Below, in pieces: positions 1 through 8,733 of a DNA stretch of 64,000 nt; within the stretch, counting starts at the first letter, position 1; each line of letters opens with the position of its first letter. The stretch comes from Isochrysis galbana. Taxonomy: Eukaryota; Haptophyta; Isochrysidales; Isochrysidaceae. Location of the stretch: assembly GCA_018136815.1 (NCBI GenBank), contig CM030932.1, positions 1,336,793 through 1,400,792 of the forward strand, written 5' to 3'. Position numbers and translations under genes: made by a program. The notes beneath the pieces are model-generated. The model was not told where the DNA came from, did no database searches, and worked only from the letters and a program-made list of their open reading frames with translations.

Positions 1-305
1 CATCTAGCATTACGCTCAAGCTTATCACCATGGCACGCAACGGAGGGCTAGTGGTGGCCTCTGCCATGTGTTTCGGCGAAGAGATCACCTTGCTCGAGGC
101 AGTTGGATATGCCGGGCTTCTCTTTTTCTTTGGCGCGTATACTGCCGTGAAGCAACAAGAAAGTGAAGCGGCCAAGCAAGCACAGGTCGAAGACCCTGAA
201 CTCGTGACCCTAAAGACAAATGGGGGGGCGACAACACCAAGGGTGGAAGAGCTTTTGGAAGTGCAGACGCACAAGCCATGTCTGCGCCGAGCGTTGACCA
301 CGTGA
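1..305 (+). CDS. C-terminal end of a drug/metabolite transporter (triose-phosphate/nucleotide-sugar transporter type), partial
   Basis: The open frame runs in from the window edge and stops at 303-305, so only the last exon or C-terminus is visible. The frame before the first Met (30) still reads as transporter sequence (SSITLKLIT then MARNGG), so 30 is not the true start. The segment has the layout of the last two helices of the DMT/TPT superfamily: a serine/threonine-rich helix (TLKLITMARNGGLVVAS), a short loop with FGEEITLLEAVGY, then a hydrophobic helix (AGLLFFFGAYTAVK) ending in a basic residue and a charged cytosolic tail of about 50 residues. Family members exchange sugar phosphates or nucleotide sugars across Golgi, ER or plastid membranes. 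The substrate cannot be told from this fragment. Confidence 0.6.
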   Translation, partial: SSITLKLITMARNGGLVVASAMCFGEEITLLEAVGYAGLLFFFGAYTAVKQQESEAAKQAQVEDPELVTLKTNGGATTPRVEELLEVQTHKPCLRRALTT

Positions 306-503
306 TTTCATTGTGAAGAAAAACATCGTTCACAATAGCAGGTTTTTCTGCCCTCGTGCTTTGTACTTTTGATGGATCCAGCGCAACTGCTTATGGTTGA
401 CATGCCTTCATGCTTGATACTTGAGCGACGGACCCGTGTGTGCAATGCGGTGTGTAGGTGCCTCTGGTGCGACGTGGGAGAGGGCTGACGTGGGCTATTG
501 ATA

Positions 504-1303
504 TTTTAAAATCTTAATAGTCTCACCGCACACGCGGCCGTGGACCCTCTGCTTTCTACTCACTACTCACGCAGCAAAACTTTCTACACCCCCACTCCCC
601 CGACCCTTTCCCCCCGCCATCAGGCGACTCCCCCCGTGCACTACTAGGGGGATTGGGGTGAAGGGCTCAGATATATATGGTCCGGTGGCCCGCGCCCCCC
701 TCCGGTGGTCCGTTCCCCCCTTCCTCCTGCGCCTACCGGGCTGGCGGCGTCCTTAGTCCTTAGTCCTATTAGTCCCGACTTCTCCCGTAAGCACAAGCGC
801 GAGACTTACGTACCATTTCTTCGGTGGGCGGAGCGAGAGCTCCGCCCACCCCCTTCTCCGCGCTCTCTCCCTCCTCCTGCGGCACGCGCGATGGCGCGCC
901 TACGGCAGGCCTCCAGCTGCCCTCTGGCGACCCTTGGAGGCTCCTGGAGGCCAGCTCAGGAAGCAGAGGAGGCTGGGGCTGGGCCCTGGCCCTGGCCTCC
1001 CCTACCTCTCCCACGCTGGTGCTTTTGGGCTCCAGGGGCCCCCACGCTGCACCTGTGTGCCTGTCGACCAGGGGGGGAGGGGGGGTTGGAGCGACGGGCT
1101 GACCACGCCGGTCCAGGGTGCGCGATCTAGGCGAGCTTGTAGGGAAGAGAGTGAGTCAGCAGGGAAGTGTGCTCCTGGCAAGCCATCCGGTATGTATGCC
1201 AGGAGCGTGGGTGGTTCCTCCCCCACGGCGGGGGAGGCGTGGAGAGAGGGGGGGGCTCGTGCGCTCGTGCCCCGCCATGCGTGAACCAAGTATAAACTTA
1301 GTT
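504..1303 (-). mobile_element. Family A SINE-like element, copy A1
   Basis: Read on the minus strand, the element starts with the head CAACTAAGTTTATACTTGG (complement of about 1285-1303), has a GC-rich body and ends in an AT-rich tail (complement of about 504-520). It is flanked by a 17-bp direct repeat with one mismatch: GACGTGGGCTATTGATA at 487-503 and GACGTGTGCTATTGATA at 1304-1320. Long, variable target duplications and an AT-rich tail are typical of target-primed reverse transcription. The body around 880-1270 matches copy A6 (46.8-47.2 kb) most closely. A 10-bp-arm hairpin lies at about 827-850. The open frames in the body are not conserved between copies and are not taken as genes. Confidence 0.7.
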
Positions 1304-1381
1304 GACGTGTGCTATTGATAGTTCGAGGTCACCATTCGGTGAGAGTCGTATGTGTATGTGGACGTGTGGACGTGCCTTTCA

Positions 1382-1481
1382 NNNNNNNNNNNNNNNNNNN
1401 NNNNNNNNNNNNNNNNNNNNNNNNNNNNNNNNNNNNNNNNNNNNNNNNNNNNNNNNNNNNNNNNNNNNNNNNNNNNNNNNN
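1382..1481. other. Assembly gap of 100 N
   Basis: A run of exactly 100 unknown bases, the usual placeholder for a gap of unknown size. Open frames spanning it are artefacts. Confidence 0.99.
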
Positions 1482-1770
1482 TAATAATAAAGAAGCTAGA
1501 GTGTACGAATACCTTAGTTTGTGTTGCGGGTAGGGGGAGTCCGTTCCCGCGCTCGAGAGGGCCGGTTCCCCCCTCTCGCCCGCCGGGGTCCTCCGGTCCT
1601 CCGAATATCCGGTTCGGCCGAAGACCCACCTCGGCACCTCAGCGGTCCTCTTCCCCCTCCCCCCCTCCCTTTCCGGTATCCCGGTATCCCCAGGGGGTCA
1701 CGGCCCCGCGGCCGCGGGGGGGGGGGGGGGGGGGGGGGACGCTCGTGTTTCTCTGTGCAGCCCCTGAAGG

Positions 1771-1875
1771 CTAAGTTTATACTTGGTTGCGATGGAGCGC
1801 GCCGGCGTGCCTCCCCTCCCTTTCTTCCGGGTCCCCCGCCGAAGGCGGCCCCCCTGCCCTCATGGACCAGTCGCT
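1771..1875 (+). repeat. Family C repeat head, copy C1
   Basis: The sequence starts with the head AAGTTTATACTTGGTTGCG and continues ATGGAGCGCGCCGGCG, then a CCCGCCGAAGGCGGCCC block and ATGGACCAGTCGCT. The same order occurs at 2337-2442, and with more divergence at 61115 onward. The bases between 1482 and 1770 are C/G-rich low-complexity sequence, including a G run at about 1716-1738, with no gene seen. Confidence 0.6.
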
Positions 1876-2336
1876 GGTAAAACGGCCGCGTCCGCCCTCA
1901 AAAGCCGAACAGGTGCGTGCGCCTTGCGAGGGGGAAGGTATAATCAGGTTCTTGATTTTGTGCCTTGGGTCGGGTATCACAAGGAGCGCAGCTGGCTTGA
2001 ATGAGGATAACGCGGCGCGGCGTTGAGCGTTGAGAGGTGCGGTCGTCATCCTTGCTGGGCTCACCCTTCTTCCTCTTCCTGTGATCCCCCGGACGCGGTC
2101 CGCTATGCGATCCAGCGCGCTCATTGCCTTCCGGGACTCACGCCATCGATCCATTGAACGCTGAGGATACAGGTGAACGTGGAGAAGCCTCCAAGCGGAT
2201 GGAAGAGGTACTTCTAGAACGTCTCACTCTTTGACGTCTTCTTCTTGCTCACCCGCAGTTCCTCAACGAGTTCGTCGTACGGTCGATTGATTCCTTTGTC
2301 GAGCACCGGCGCCCCTAGCTTCCCAACGCTTGCAAC

Positions 2337-2442
2337 TGAGTTTATACTTGGTTGCGATGGAGCGCGCCGGCGTGACTGCCCTCTCCTCCGGCCCCCCCGC
2401 CGAGGGCGGCCCCCCTTGCCCCCACCCATGGACCAATCGCTC
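2337..2442 (+). repeat. Family C repeat head, copy C2
   Basis: A near-copy of 1771-1875: head TTTATACTTGGTTGCGATGG, then the GCGCGCCGGCG and CCGCCGAGGGCGGCCCCCC blocks, then ATGGACCAATCGCT. The two copies lie in the same orientation about 570 bp apart. No gene is recognised in 1880-2330 between them. Confidence 0.6.
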
Positions 2443-2515
2443 TTGTGGCGAAAGCACTCGGCCTCGCCGAGAGAATCGCCTGAGGCTGAGTTCGAGACAC
2501 ATCTCCCTCCCCGAG

Positions 2516-2803
2516 CAAACCCCTGGCGATAGCAACACCACGAGCGAAAGACAACCCACTAACGACGCGACACCCACGCCACAACAAAAGAGAAACGGGC
2601 CACCCAGAGGCACAAGAGAAAGACGGGAACAGACCACTAGGGGCCGGTGCACCCCGCCCAACCCAGCCCCCCCCGCAACCTAGGCCCCTAAGTAGAGCAC
2701 GAGGGGAGTTGCCGCAAGGCGGGAAGTGAGGGAGAGGAAGGGAAATGGGCGTGGCTGAAGTAGTTAACCCCACAGCCACGCGCGAGGCGAGAATATTAAA
2801 TGG
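2516..2803 (-). repeat. Family B dispersed repeat, copy B1
   Basis: On the minus strand it begins TTTAATATTCTCGCCTCGCG and continues with a CGTGGC...GGGGTTAACTAC block, a CTTCCCGCCTTGCGGCAACTCC block, GTGCTCTACTTAGGGG and GGGCGGGGTGCACCGG. The same blocks occur in order at 5157-5385, 23633-23985 and, more diverged, 35858-36130. It looks like a short non-autonomous element. Its ends and any target duplication are not clear. Confidence 0.6.
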
Positions 2804-2876
2804 TTTTTTTGAGCTTCCTAAATAGCTAGTAGGCGAGTAGCCCCGAATCTTCAGAAAGATTTTTTTTTTGAGCTTC

Positions 2877-3155
2877 CTAACGCTTGGCGCCCCCGTAGTC
2901 AGCCCAGTCCTTTGAGGAGATGTTCCAGAAGACGGAATTGGGCTCACCTGCAGCATGAAAGTGCCTTCCTCCTCTTCTCCTCCTCCAGCTCGAGCTCTCC
3001 TCCCTTCTCACCATGGGCCAGCACTTCGTCTTCCGGGCGCAACTACCGCGATCCAAGGCGTACGAGGAAATCTGGAACCCAGCGAGCCACAGCAGTTCTG
3101 CAGTTCTGCGCTCACATGCAGGAGGGCATGAGTGGGGGTCGAAACCGGCGCCCAC
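2877..3155 (-). pseudogene. TnpB/Fanzor-like nuclease fragment (RuvC-I region), degraded
   Basis: The minus-strand reading contains an AGEPNSVFWNISSKDWADY segment that matches AGEPKSVFWEVSSKDWADY at about 34.84-34.90 kb. Upstream of it lies YALDRG, aligned with IAIDPG of the other copy. In the Fanzor/TnpB family an aspartate in a DPG context is the first RuvC catalytic residue, and a serine/tryptophan-rich helix ending near a glycine follows. Here the DPG is changed to DRG and the frame ends soon after, so this is a broken remnant. Both copies have CTGCAGGTGAGCCC just before the GEP segment, which could be an old splice border. The family call rests partly on the better preserved C-terminal fragment at 36.4 kb. 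Confidence 0.45.
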
Positions 3156-3330
3156 CGTGTCACAGAGTTGATGGGAGGGTCTTGGACATCGGAGAAGGAA
3201 AAGAAGACGAAGAAGATGAAGATTTAAGGATGCCTAATCTGTGAACGCGGAGCAAGAAGACGAGCAAGAAGATGAAGATTTAAGGTTAAGGTTGCCTAAT
3301 CTGTGAACGTGGAGCGCGTTCTGAAAGTTC
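3150..3330 (+). repeat. Purine-rich duplicated repeat; unoccupied counterpart of the A3 insertion site
   Basis: A unit of about 60 bp (AAGAAGATGAAGATTTAAGG ... GCCTAATCTGTGAACG) is present twice in tandem here. The whole region is the reverse complement of the sequence flanking family A copy A3 at 16.2-17.2 kb: GAGGGTCTTGGACATCGGAG here corresponds to the right flank, and the AAGAAGACGAAGAAGATGAAG run to the left flank. The 13 bases duplicated around A3 are present once here, at 3190-3202. Confidence 0.7.
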
Positions 3331-3467
3331 AAAGAGATGTGTCCACCGTGGATAAATAAAGGTTGGCATTCGGGTGAGAGTATATGAATATTGTTGTCAA
3401 CGACTATGGACATTCGATGGCTCATTTGAGTGATGCCCCATATTTGACGGAACGCGACCTAAGGCCT

Positions 3468-3632
3468 AAGGAACTAGTCACACCATTCCCTAGTCCATGC
3501 TGTTATATCCTAGCCAACCCCACTGACACAACTTTTCAGCCCCGGATTCCCGCCATGCCTGACGAGCCAGGTGTCCGACAAATGTCGAGGGGAGGGGGCA
3601 CATCGACTATGGAATGGTGTGACTAGTTCCTT
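3468..3632. mobile_element. Short element with 22-bp perfect terminal inverted repeats
   Basis: The arms are 3468-3489 (starting AAGGAACTAGTCACACC) and 3611-3632 (its exact reverse complement), extending inward about six more bases with one mismatch. The interior (about 3505-3605) carries the 3' end block of family A (CTAGCCAACCCCACT ... CGCCATGCCTGACGAGCC ... GAGGGGAGGGGGCAC). It could be a MITE-like element or a fold-back rearrangement. No target duplication was seen. Confidence 0.5.
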
Positions 3633-4039
3633 GGTCAACAAAACGATTTGACTTGGGAACAGAGTTAGAGCTAACAACACTCCAAATTTTTGCAGTCACG
3701 ATCCGAGTTTTTGCAGCATTCTCACCTGCGGACACCCTCCAAAATCCAACTTGACCGGGGCTGATCGCAGTGAGAGTATGGTCCGGAGGTGGTGAAATCA
3801 CCACATTGCGCTAGAAAACTGGCATTCAAAGTAGTAGGTTTCTTTTGCCATTTTGCCATCCTCTGCATCATCACATATGCTCGAAAGAGGCCAGCGTCTC
3901 TTGATGCTGCCATAATCTCAGCGCTGGTACGAAACGATGTGGCCCCCCCTGCGTTGCCAAATCAGATTGTACACTGCTGTCGTTGCGTGCATGAGCACCA
4001 CCAAGGCATATCCATGCCGTCTACATCCTGGCTTGTTGG
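3633..4039. other. Intergenic, no gene seen
   Basis: About 400 bases downstream of the TIC21 stop codon. Short open frames only, none with recognisable features. Part is probably the TIC21 3' UTR. Confidence 0.5.
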
Positions 4040-4807
4040 TTATGCTTGCTTATCCTCCGCTGTGGCACGTGCGGAAACCTTCAGCCTCATCGCGCCCAGC
4101 AAGCCCGTGTAACATGCAGCGAGAGTGTTGGTATTGGCTTGTACGATCAGCACATCCAGTGCTTGTATGGTGGTGGCAGCAGCCCTTGAGTCTAGCACGA
4201 CTGCAGAGCCTTGTGTTAGCGCCTTGGCTGCTAGCGTCCCAACAATGGCCTCAGCGCCCAAGATGGCAAGCCCAATCCCCACAAGGTTGATGGCGGTTCC
4301 TACGAAGAGAGCCTGACGAGCAGATGAGACGGCCGATTCGCGCGTCCATTTCTCGGGCTTGCGTCGCATACGACGGGCTAAACGGGTGTAGCCCCACGAC
4401 CAGAACGTTGAGGTGAATGAAGCACCGCATGCACCCAAGGCGAGAGCGCGTCCGAGGAGAACGGGAGGTCCAACCGCCGGCATAGTGACCGAATTGGCAA
4501 AAAGGAGAAGGACGGCCGAGACGACCGAGAGGGAACCCTGCACCCACCAATTGAGCCATCCCCACGCCCAGAGGCGCGAGGCGAGGGTCTCGAGTGGCGG
4601 CGTCAGCGCCCCCGCCTCTGAGGCGAGAGGCGGGCGGGCGCGGGGGGTTGCGGGCATGCATGCCCGTGTAACAATGGGTGTACACGCCGACCGTGCCTTC
4701 GCACGCACCTCGAGCGGCGGCAGCAGCACCAACCCGGCAGCGCCACCGACTGCTGCCGCAAGCATCAGCGCGAGGCGTGCCATCCGACGAGGAGAGAGAG
4801 GTCTCAT
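4040..4807 (-). CDS. TIC21: Plastid inner-envelope protein TIC21 (DUF3611 family)
   Basis: A 255-residue single-exon protein. TIC21 (also PIC1/CIA5) is an inner-envelope protein implicated in protein import or iron transport. The mature part has the family pattern: helix LWAWGWLNWWVQGSLSVV, then SFTSTFWSWGYTRLARRMRR (family pattern FWSxGYxRLxxRxRR), helix LFVGTAINLVGIGLAILGAE followed by AKALT, and last ALDVLIVQANTNTLAACY (family pattern ALDVxxVQAxxNTLxxHxxG). The N-terminus MRPLSPRRMARLALMLAAAV is signal-peptide-like, followed by about 40 residues rich in Ala, Arg, Pro and Thr, as expected for a bipartite leader to a complex plastid. Length fits the family once the leader is removed. The first Met at 4807 places the hydrophobic leader at the N-terminus. 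Confidence 0.85.
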   Translation of the reverse strand: MRPLSPRRMARLALMLAAAVGGAAGLVLLPPLEVRAKARSACTPIVTRACMPATPRARPPLASEAGALTPPLETLASRLWAWGWLNWWVQGSLSVVSAVLLLFANSVTMPAVGPPVLLGRALALGACGASFTSTFWSWGYTRLARRMRRKPEKWTRESAVSSARQALFVGTAINLVGIGLAILGAEAIVGTLAAKALTQGSAVVLDSRAAATTIQALDVLIVQANTNTLAACYTGLLGAMRLKVSARATAEDKQA

Positions 4808-4875
4808 AAACGCTGAATTCTTAGTAGGAGGGGTAATATTCTAGTAGTAGTATTACATAGACATAGAGTAGAGGA

Positions 4876-5030
4876 TGTCAGAGTTTTCCTGTTTGTGCTG
4901 GTTTAACCTTAGTTCTGTCGGAACGTAGCCTCATCGGCAACGGAGCCCCTACCCCACGACGAGGGTGTGCGCGGTTGGTGCTTGGCTTGTCCAATGTATG
5001 TGGCTAGGCACGCTGGCCAACAAGATGCTC
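4876..5030 (+). repeat. Dispersed repeat H, copy 1
   Basis: Shared with 11427-11585: AGAGTTTT.CTTGTT.GTGC, then TAACCTTAGT, CGTAGCCT, GGCAACGGAGCCCCT, GGGTGTGCGCGGTTGG, TGTATGTGGCTAGG and CAACAAGA. Copies are about 80 percent alike by eye. It is non-coding. Confidence 0.55.
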
Positions 5031-5156
5031 TAAAGACCAAGATCAAAGATGCTCTCTCTTCCCGCTCGCCCTGGCCCGACCGGATGACCGGATGGCAGAT
5101 TCAAAATGCCTCAACCTCAAGCAAGACTGGGGCGATCAAACACACAACTAAGGTTA

Positions 5157-5385
5157 ACAAACCTCTTGATATTCTCGCCTCGCGCGTGGCACTAGGTTTC
5201 GCTTCTGTAGCCATGCCCTTTCCCTTCCCTTTCCCTCACCACCCGCCTTGCGGCAACTCCCCTTGTGCTCTACGTCTCTACGTAGGGGCTCAGGTTGTAG
5301 GGTGGGGCTGGCTGGGTTGGGCGGGGTGCACCTGCCCCCAGTGAGTGTTCTCGCCTTTCTCCTGCGCCGCTGGGTGGCTGTTTCT
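5157..5385 (+). repeat. Family B dispersed repeat, copy B2
   Basis: Contains the family B blocks in order: GATATTCTCGCCTCGCGCG, the CCGCCTTGCGGCAACTCCCC block, GTGCTCTACG, GGGGCTCAGG, GGGCGGGGTGCACC and the TTCTCCTGCGCCGCTGGGTGG end. It is followed at 5560-5630 by a G-rich minisatellite built on AACTGCGGAGGGG. Confidence 0.6.
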
Positions 5386-5744
5386 TTCCAATGATTTTCG
5401 CATATCGTGTCTCCGCCGATTTCCGATTTGTCTTATGGCTTATGGCTCATGGCATGTGGCAGAGAGGGAGAGAACGAGGGCTCGAGGGTCCAAAACACAA
5501 TTCGGACTCATCGGTCATCGGCTCGGACTACGAAATAAAAGCCGACAGCGAGGGGGGGGAACTGCGGGGGGAGGGGGGGGGACTGCGGAGGGGGGAACTG
5601 CGGAGGGGAAATCTGCGGAGGGGGGAATCTGAATATCGCGAGTGGCCCAGCTCCGCTATCGCCAATTCTTACCTTAAACGCGTGGACAATTACCGTAACG
5701 GTAAAAATAAAAATCAAATCCTCGAATTTCGAAACGAAAATCGG

Positions 5745-5835
5745 CGAACCAGGACCAGGATTTGAACCCAGGGAGCAGGGAGAATCCGAATCCGCACGCT
5801 TCGCGCGACCACGACGAACATAGATAGAAGATGGT
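5745..5835 (-). other. tRNA-like sequence with Pol III A- and B-box-like motifs
   Basis: The minus strand reads TGGTCGCGCGAAGCG (A-box-like), then after about 30 bases GGGTTCAAATCC (B box / T loop). The T arm can pair as CTGGG/CCTGG with two G-U pairs. I could not form a matching 7-bp acceptor stem, so this is more likely a tRNA-derived SINE head or a tRNA pseudogene than a working tRNA. Confidence 0.35.
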
Positions 5836-5839
5836 ATAC

Positions 5840-6557
5840 CACGAAGAATATGTGTCTTGTGCCATCACTTCAAGGCGTGCGGGCAGGTGCGTTGAGGAGT
5901 GACGTGATAGTACTTGGCTGGTTAGTGGGAGTAGTGGTACTACTAACGCTAACGCTCCGATGTTTTATTATTATTATTATATCTTATATCTTATATCATC
6001 GCTCATCGCCGCCACGCAGGTAGAGGTAGCTGACGATCGTTGATTTGTGATCTGCGCCAGCCGCCAGCGGAGCGAATGGACACTCGACAATCGCCGCCGC
6101 GCGAACGCCTCCATGGTGTATGAGGCCGCGGGGCGCTCCAGCGGCCGGAGAAGCGGAGAAGCGGCTACGCGACGACACTCGACACTCGATGCTCGATGCG
6201 CCTCGCGGGCTCCTTGCCGCTGCCGCCGCGGCTATCACGGACGGAGATCCGAGAAGAGCTAGCGCGCGGTGGCCCAAACAAAAGTTCTCGATGGCTCGAC
6301 GGGAAAATCATCGTACTATTAAAAACAAAAGTTCTAGATGGAGACCTAGGAAACAAGTACTACTACTCTAGTAGTAGTACGTACGTAGTGCTACTATCTC
6401 GCGAAACCCACGAACGGGGTTCTTGGGGAGGTGAGTGTAGAAGAGCTTGAAAACAGGCAAAAGAAGAAAACCTAGGAGTACTTTAGATAAAGGAGCTGTC
6501 GAGTCGGGGAGGCAGCGAGTCCTGCTCTGCCCGGGTGGCACGGGCTGCAGCCGCCGG
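5840..6557. other. Intergenic region upstream of PPP1R11
   Basis: Contains short TTA and TATCTTA repeats near 5965-6000 and a stretch of GC-rich sequence with short open frames on both strands but no recognisable domain. A partial palindrome of TAGTA units lies near 6360-6382. The promoter and 5' UTR of the next gene probably lie in the last 200 bases. Confidence 0.4.
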
Positions 6558-6914
6558 ATGGCGTCCGCAAGTGCACCCGAGCCCTCCGGCTCCGTGAGTA
6601 CCACCACAACGGAGATTTTGAGTGCGGCTGTGAGAAGTGCTCCTACCGGCGATGCACCGACGCGATTGACGCTTAAGCTTCGGAAGGGAAGGCGACGAGT
6701 CCGTTTTGCCGAGGAAGTGGTGGACAACGAGGAACTCAATCGAAAAAAATCCAAGTGTTGCTGTCAGTATCATCGCCCGAGAGCATTCGACGAAAGCTCA
6801 GATGAGGAGGAAGACGCGTTCGGGATACTTCGGCAGCATCCGTTCCTGTCAGCTGGCGAACCATCTGGTGATGCCCAGTGTCAGCGGCCTGATGAAGCAG
6901 ATGCTTGTTCCTGA
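6558..6914 (+). CDS. PPP1R11: Protein phosphatase 1 inhibitor-3 (PPP1R11/YPI1 family)
   Basis: 118 residues from the Met at 6558. A longer in-frame start at 6447 adds 37 residues, but the shorter one (MASASAPEPSGSVSTTTTE) resembles the N-terminus of known inhibitor-3 proteins. Then comes LTLKLRKGRRRVRFAEEVVD, which holds the RVxF PP1-docking motif (RVRF), followed by DNEELNRKKSKCCCQYHRPR and AFDESSDEEED. The DNE, SKCCC and RAF-ESS elements are the family signature. The CCC/H cluster is the part thought to bind metal or the catalytic subunit. Family members bind PP1 in the nucleus and cytosol and are small and largely disordered, as here. No intron is needed. The gene stands alone between repeats. 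Confidence 0.85.
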   Translation: MASASAPEPSGSVSTTTTEILSAAVRSAPTGDAPTRLTLKLRKGRRRVRFAEEVVDNEELNRKKSKCCCQYHRPRAFDESSDEEEDAFGILRQHPFLSAGEPSGDAQCQRPDEADACS

Positions 6915-7736
6915 TTGAGGACGAATGCCAAATGGCTCGAACGTTCATTTTTGCCGCAAGCATACGTTTGCGGAGCTAAGGACCCACAATCGCTTCTCTT
7001 TTCTCTTGCTAGACGATCCAACTACTCTTGCGACGGTCTCTTCCCATACTTGGTTGTGGTTGTGTATGCTACTGGGTCCTCCAAGATCCGGGATCAAGAT
7101 CCTCATGCTTGCTGGCTATGCATGTCAATGCATGTCATTCGTTGCATGTCGCATGTGATTGCTCATGCCTTTTCTCGGCAAGTCTGCTTTTGCGCTCATT
7201 GTCCAATATGAACTGCGCTCATTGTCCAATATGAACTATCCACTGCCACTAGCAACAAGCAACTATAGCCTGAAAGGTCTTGGCAGTCTGCGATGAATTG
7301 TAGTGTAGTGCGTGTTGTGTGTTGCAGAGAGTTAAGCGAGGGTCGAGGGTTACCTAGGAAGCCAAGACAATTCCGTCAAGCGGCGCACTGCGAGTTAGCA
7401 CTGTGTTCTGCTGCTTCTGCTCCTTTGGGCCTTAAACTCAAAACGACCGTCGGTCGGAGACCATAATTGTCGGCCGGAAACCATAAAATGGGGTTTGTGT
7501 TTGTTTTTATAAAGAGTTTTTCAATAGCTACTTTGAAACATGAATGGCTAGCATAGATTCAAAAAAAGAAAGAAGAGAAAGTGTGCACAAAATGTGTAGA
7601 CATGCTACTCCTACACACACACGCACACCGTCCCCGCACAATATACATCCACATCCCGGATGGGACGTCAGGCTTTTATCAGGTTCAAATAGAAGGTCGT
7701 CAGGTCTATTATTGGACCTGATAACCTGCTATCAGG
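6915..7736. other. Intergenic, PPP1R11 3' side up to the hAT element
   Basis: Non-coding by inspection. Contains a short tandem duplication (GAACTGCGCTCATTGTCCAATAT region, 7195-7235) and, near 7440-7490, a GGTCGGAGACCATAA / GGCCGGAAACCATAA pair resembling GCCGGAGACCATAAAC at 17.3 kb. Bases 7665-7736 have several CAGGT-containing units that resemble 48.9-49.0 kb. Confidence 0.4.
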
Positions 7737-8633
7737 TAGGGTGTGGAATAGGTTTGGTTTGAGGCTATCTAGTTAGAAACTATTCGTGAAATTTGCTAAC
7801 TTGTTAGATACTATTAGCTCTGAAGCACTAACTTGTTAGATACTATTAGCTCCTCTGAGCTCCTTAATATCTAGATATATAATATAACTAGATAGTAGGT
7901 GCTCTCCGAAGTTTTATTTTAGCACCCCCTACTATGAATATCGCCCCCCCTCCCGCATCATTGTTGTCCCCCCCCCCCCACTTGCTCCTCCGCACATGGC
8001 GGTGAAACTGTTCGCCGCGGTGCGCGCCAGTGCTGTGGGGATGCCGTTGGCCCCAACGTCCGACAAAGACGACCCGTCGGACGCAACCGGAGAAGCAGAT
8101 GTGGATGATCTTCAGATCTACTTGGGCCGATGCCCAAGGTATCAAACATGGACATAGACATCCTCGATTGGTGGAAAGCGCGCGATCACGACAAGACGAA
8201 GCAAGATGCCGCGACTGGCAGGCCCTAGGGGCTTTCGACGTTGGCGAAGATGGCTCGTCAATACCTAGGGCGCCCGGCTTCTTCTGCGGGGGTGGAGCGC
8301 GCATTCTCCAAAGTTGGGAAGCTGCATGATGATTTGAAGTTTGCTCAGATGGATGAAACATTAGAGCATGCTTTGCTAGTTGCAGCCAACTGTCAGTGAG
8401 TGCGTATGTGTGGCGCTTGCGTTGTCGTATTTGTCCTTTCGTATGCACAGCCCCGAACCCAGCACTCGCGCACCTGGCTAGGGCACTATCTACCCTGTTA
8501 ATACTATTGGCAATATTTACTATCTTGTTAGATACTATTAGCTCTGAAGCACTAACTTGTTAGATACTATTAGCTCATTTTGCTCCCTCTATGCCTATTA
8601 TCTAGATATCTAGGTATCTTGTTCCACACCTTA
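7737..8633 (+). mobile_element. hAT-family DNA transposon, internally deleted, with 8-bp target duplication
   Basis: The left end is TAGGGTGTGGAATAGG and the right end is the reverse complement of TAAGGTGTGGAACAAG, giving terminal inverted repeats of 12 bp with one mismatch. Both sides carry the 8-bp direct repeat CTATCAGG (7729-7736 and 8634-8641), the hallmark of hAT insertion. Inside are subterminal repeats (AACTTGTTAGATACTATTAG at both ends, twice each) and the C-terminal domain of a hAT transposase (8148-8399). At 897 bp it lacks the catalytic part and must be non-autonomous. Confidence 0.85.
8148..8399 (+). pseudogene. hAT transposase C-terminal dimerisation domain, with internal stop
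   Basis: Reading from ATG 8148: MDIDILDWWKARDHD, then a TAG stop at 8226-8228, then GLSTLAKMARQYLGRPASSA, GVERAFSKVGKL and the tail DETLEHALLVAANCQ before TGA at 8397. The WW, L..MAR.YL..PASSA and ERAFS.GK motifs are the conserved hAT dimerisation domain. The in-frame stop and the absent catalytic region show it is dead. It lies inside the 7737-8633 element. Confidence 0.8.
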
Positions 8634-8733
8634 CTATCAGGTCGAAGGTATTAGAAGTTAAATTCCAATTTTATATTCATAAGTGAAAGAAGGAACGTGG
8701 TGCGTGGCCGTGCGGCCGTGCGGCCGTGCGGCG

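Noticed and set aside
5560..5630. G-rich minisatellite as a telomere-like repeat
   Set aside because: The unit (AACTGCGGAGGGG variants) is irregular, short and unlike known telomere repeats.
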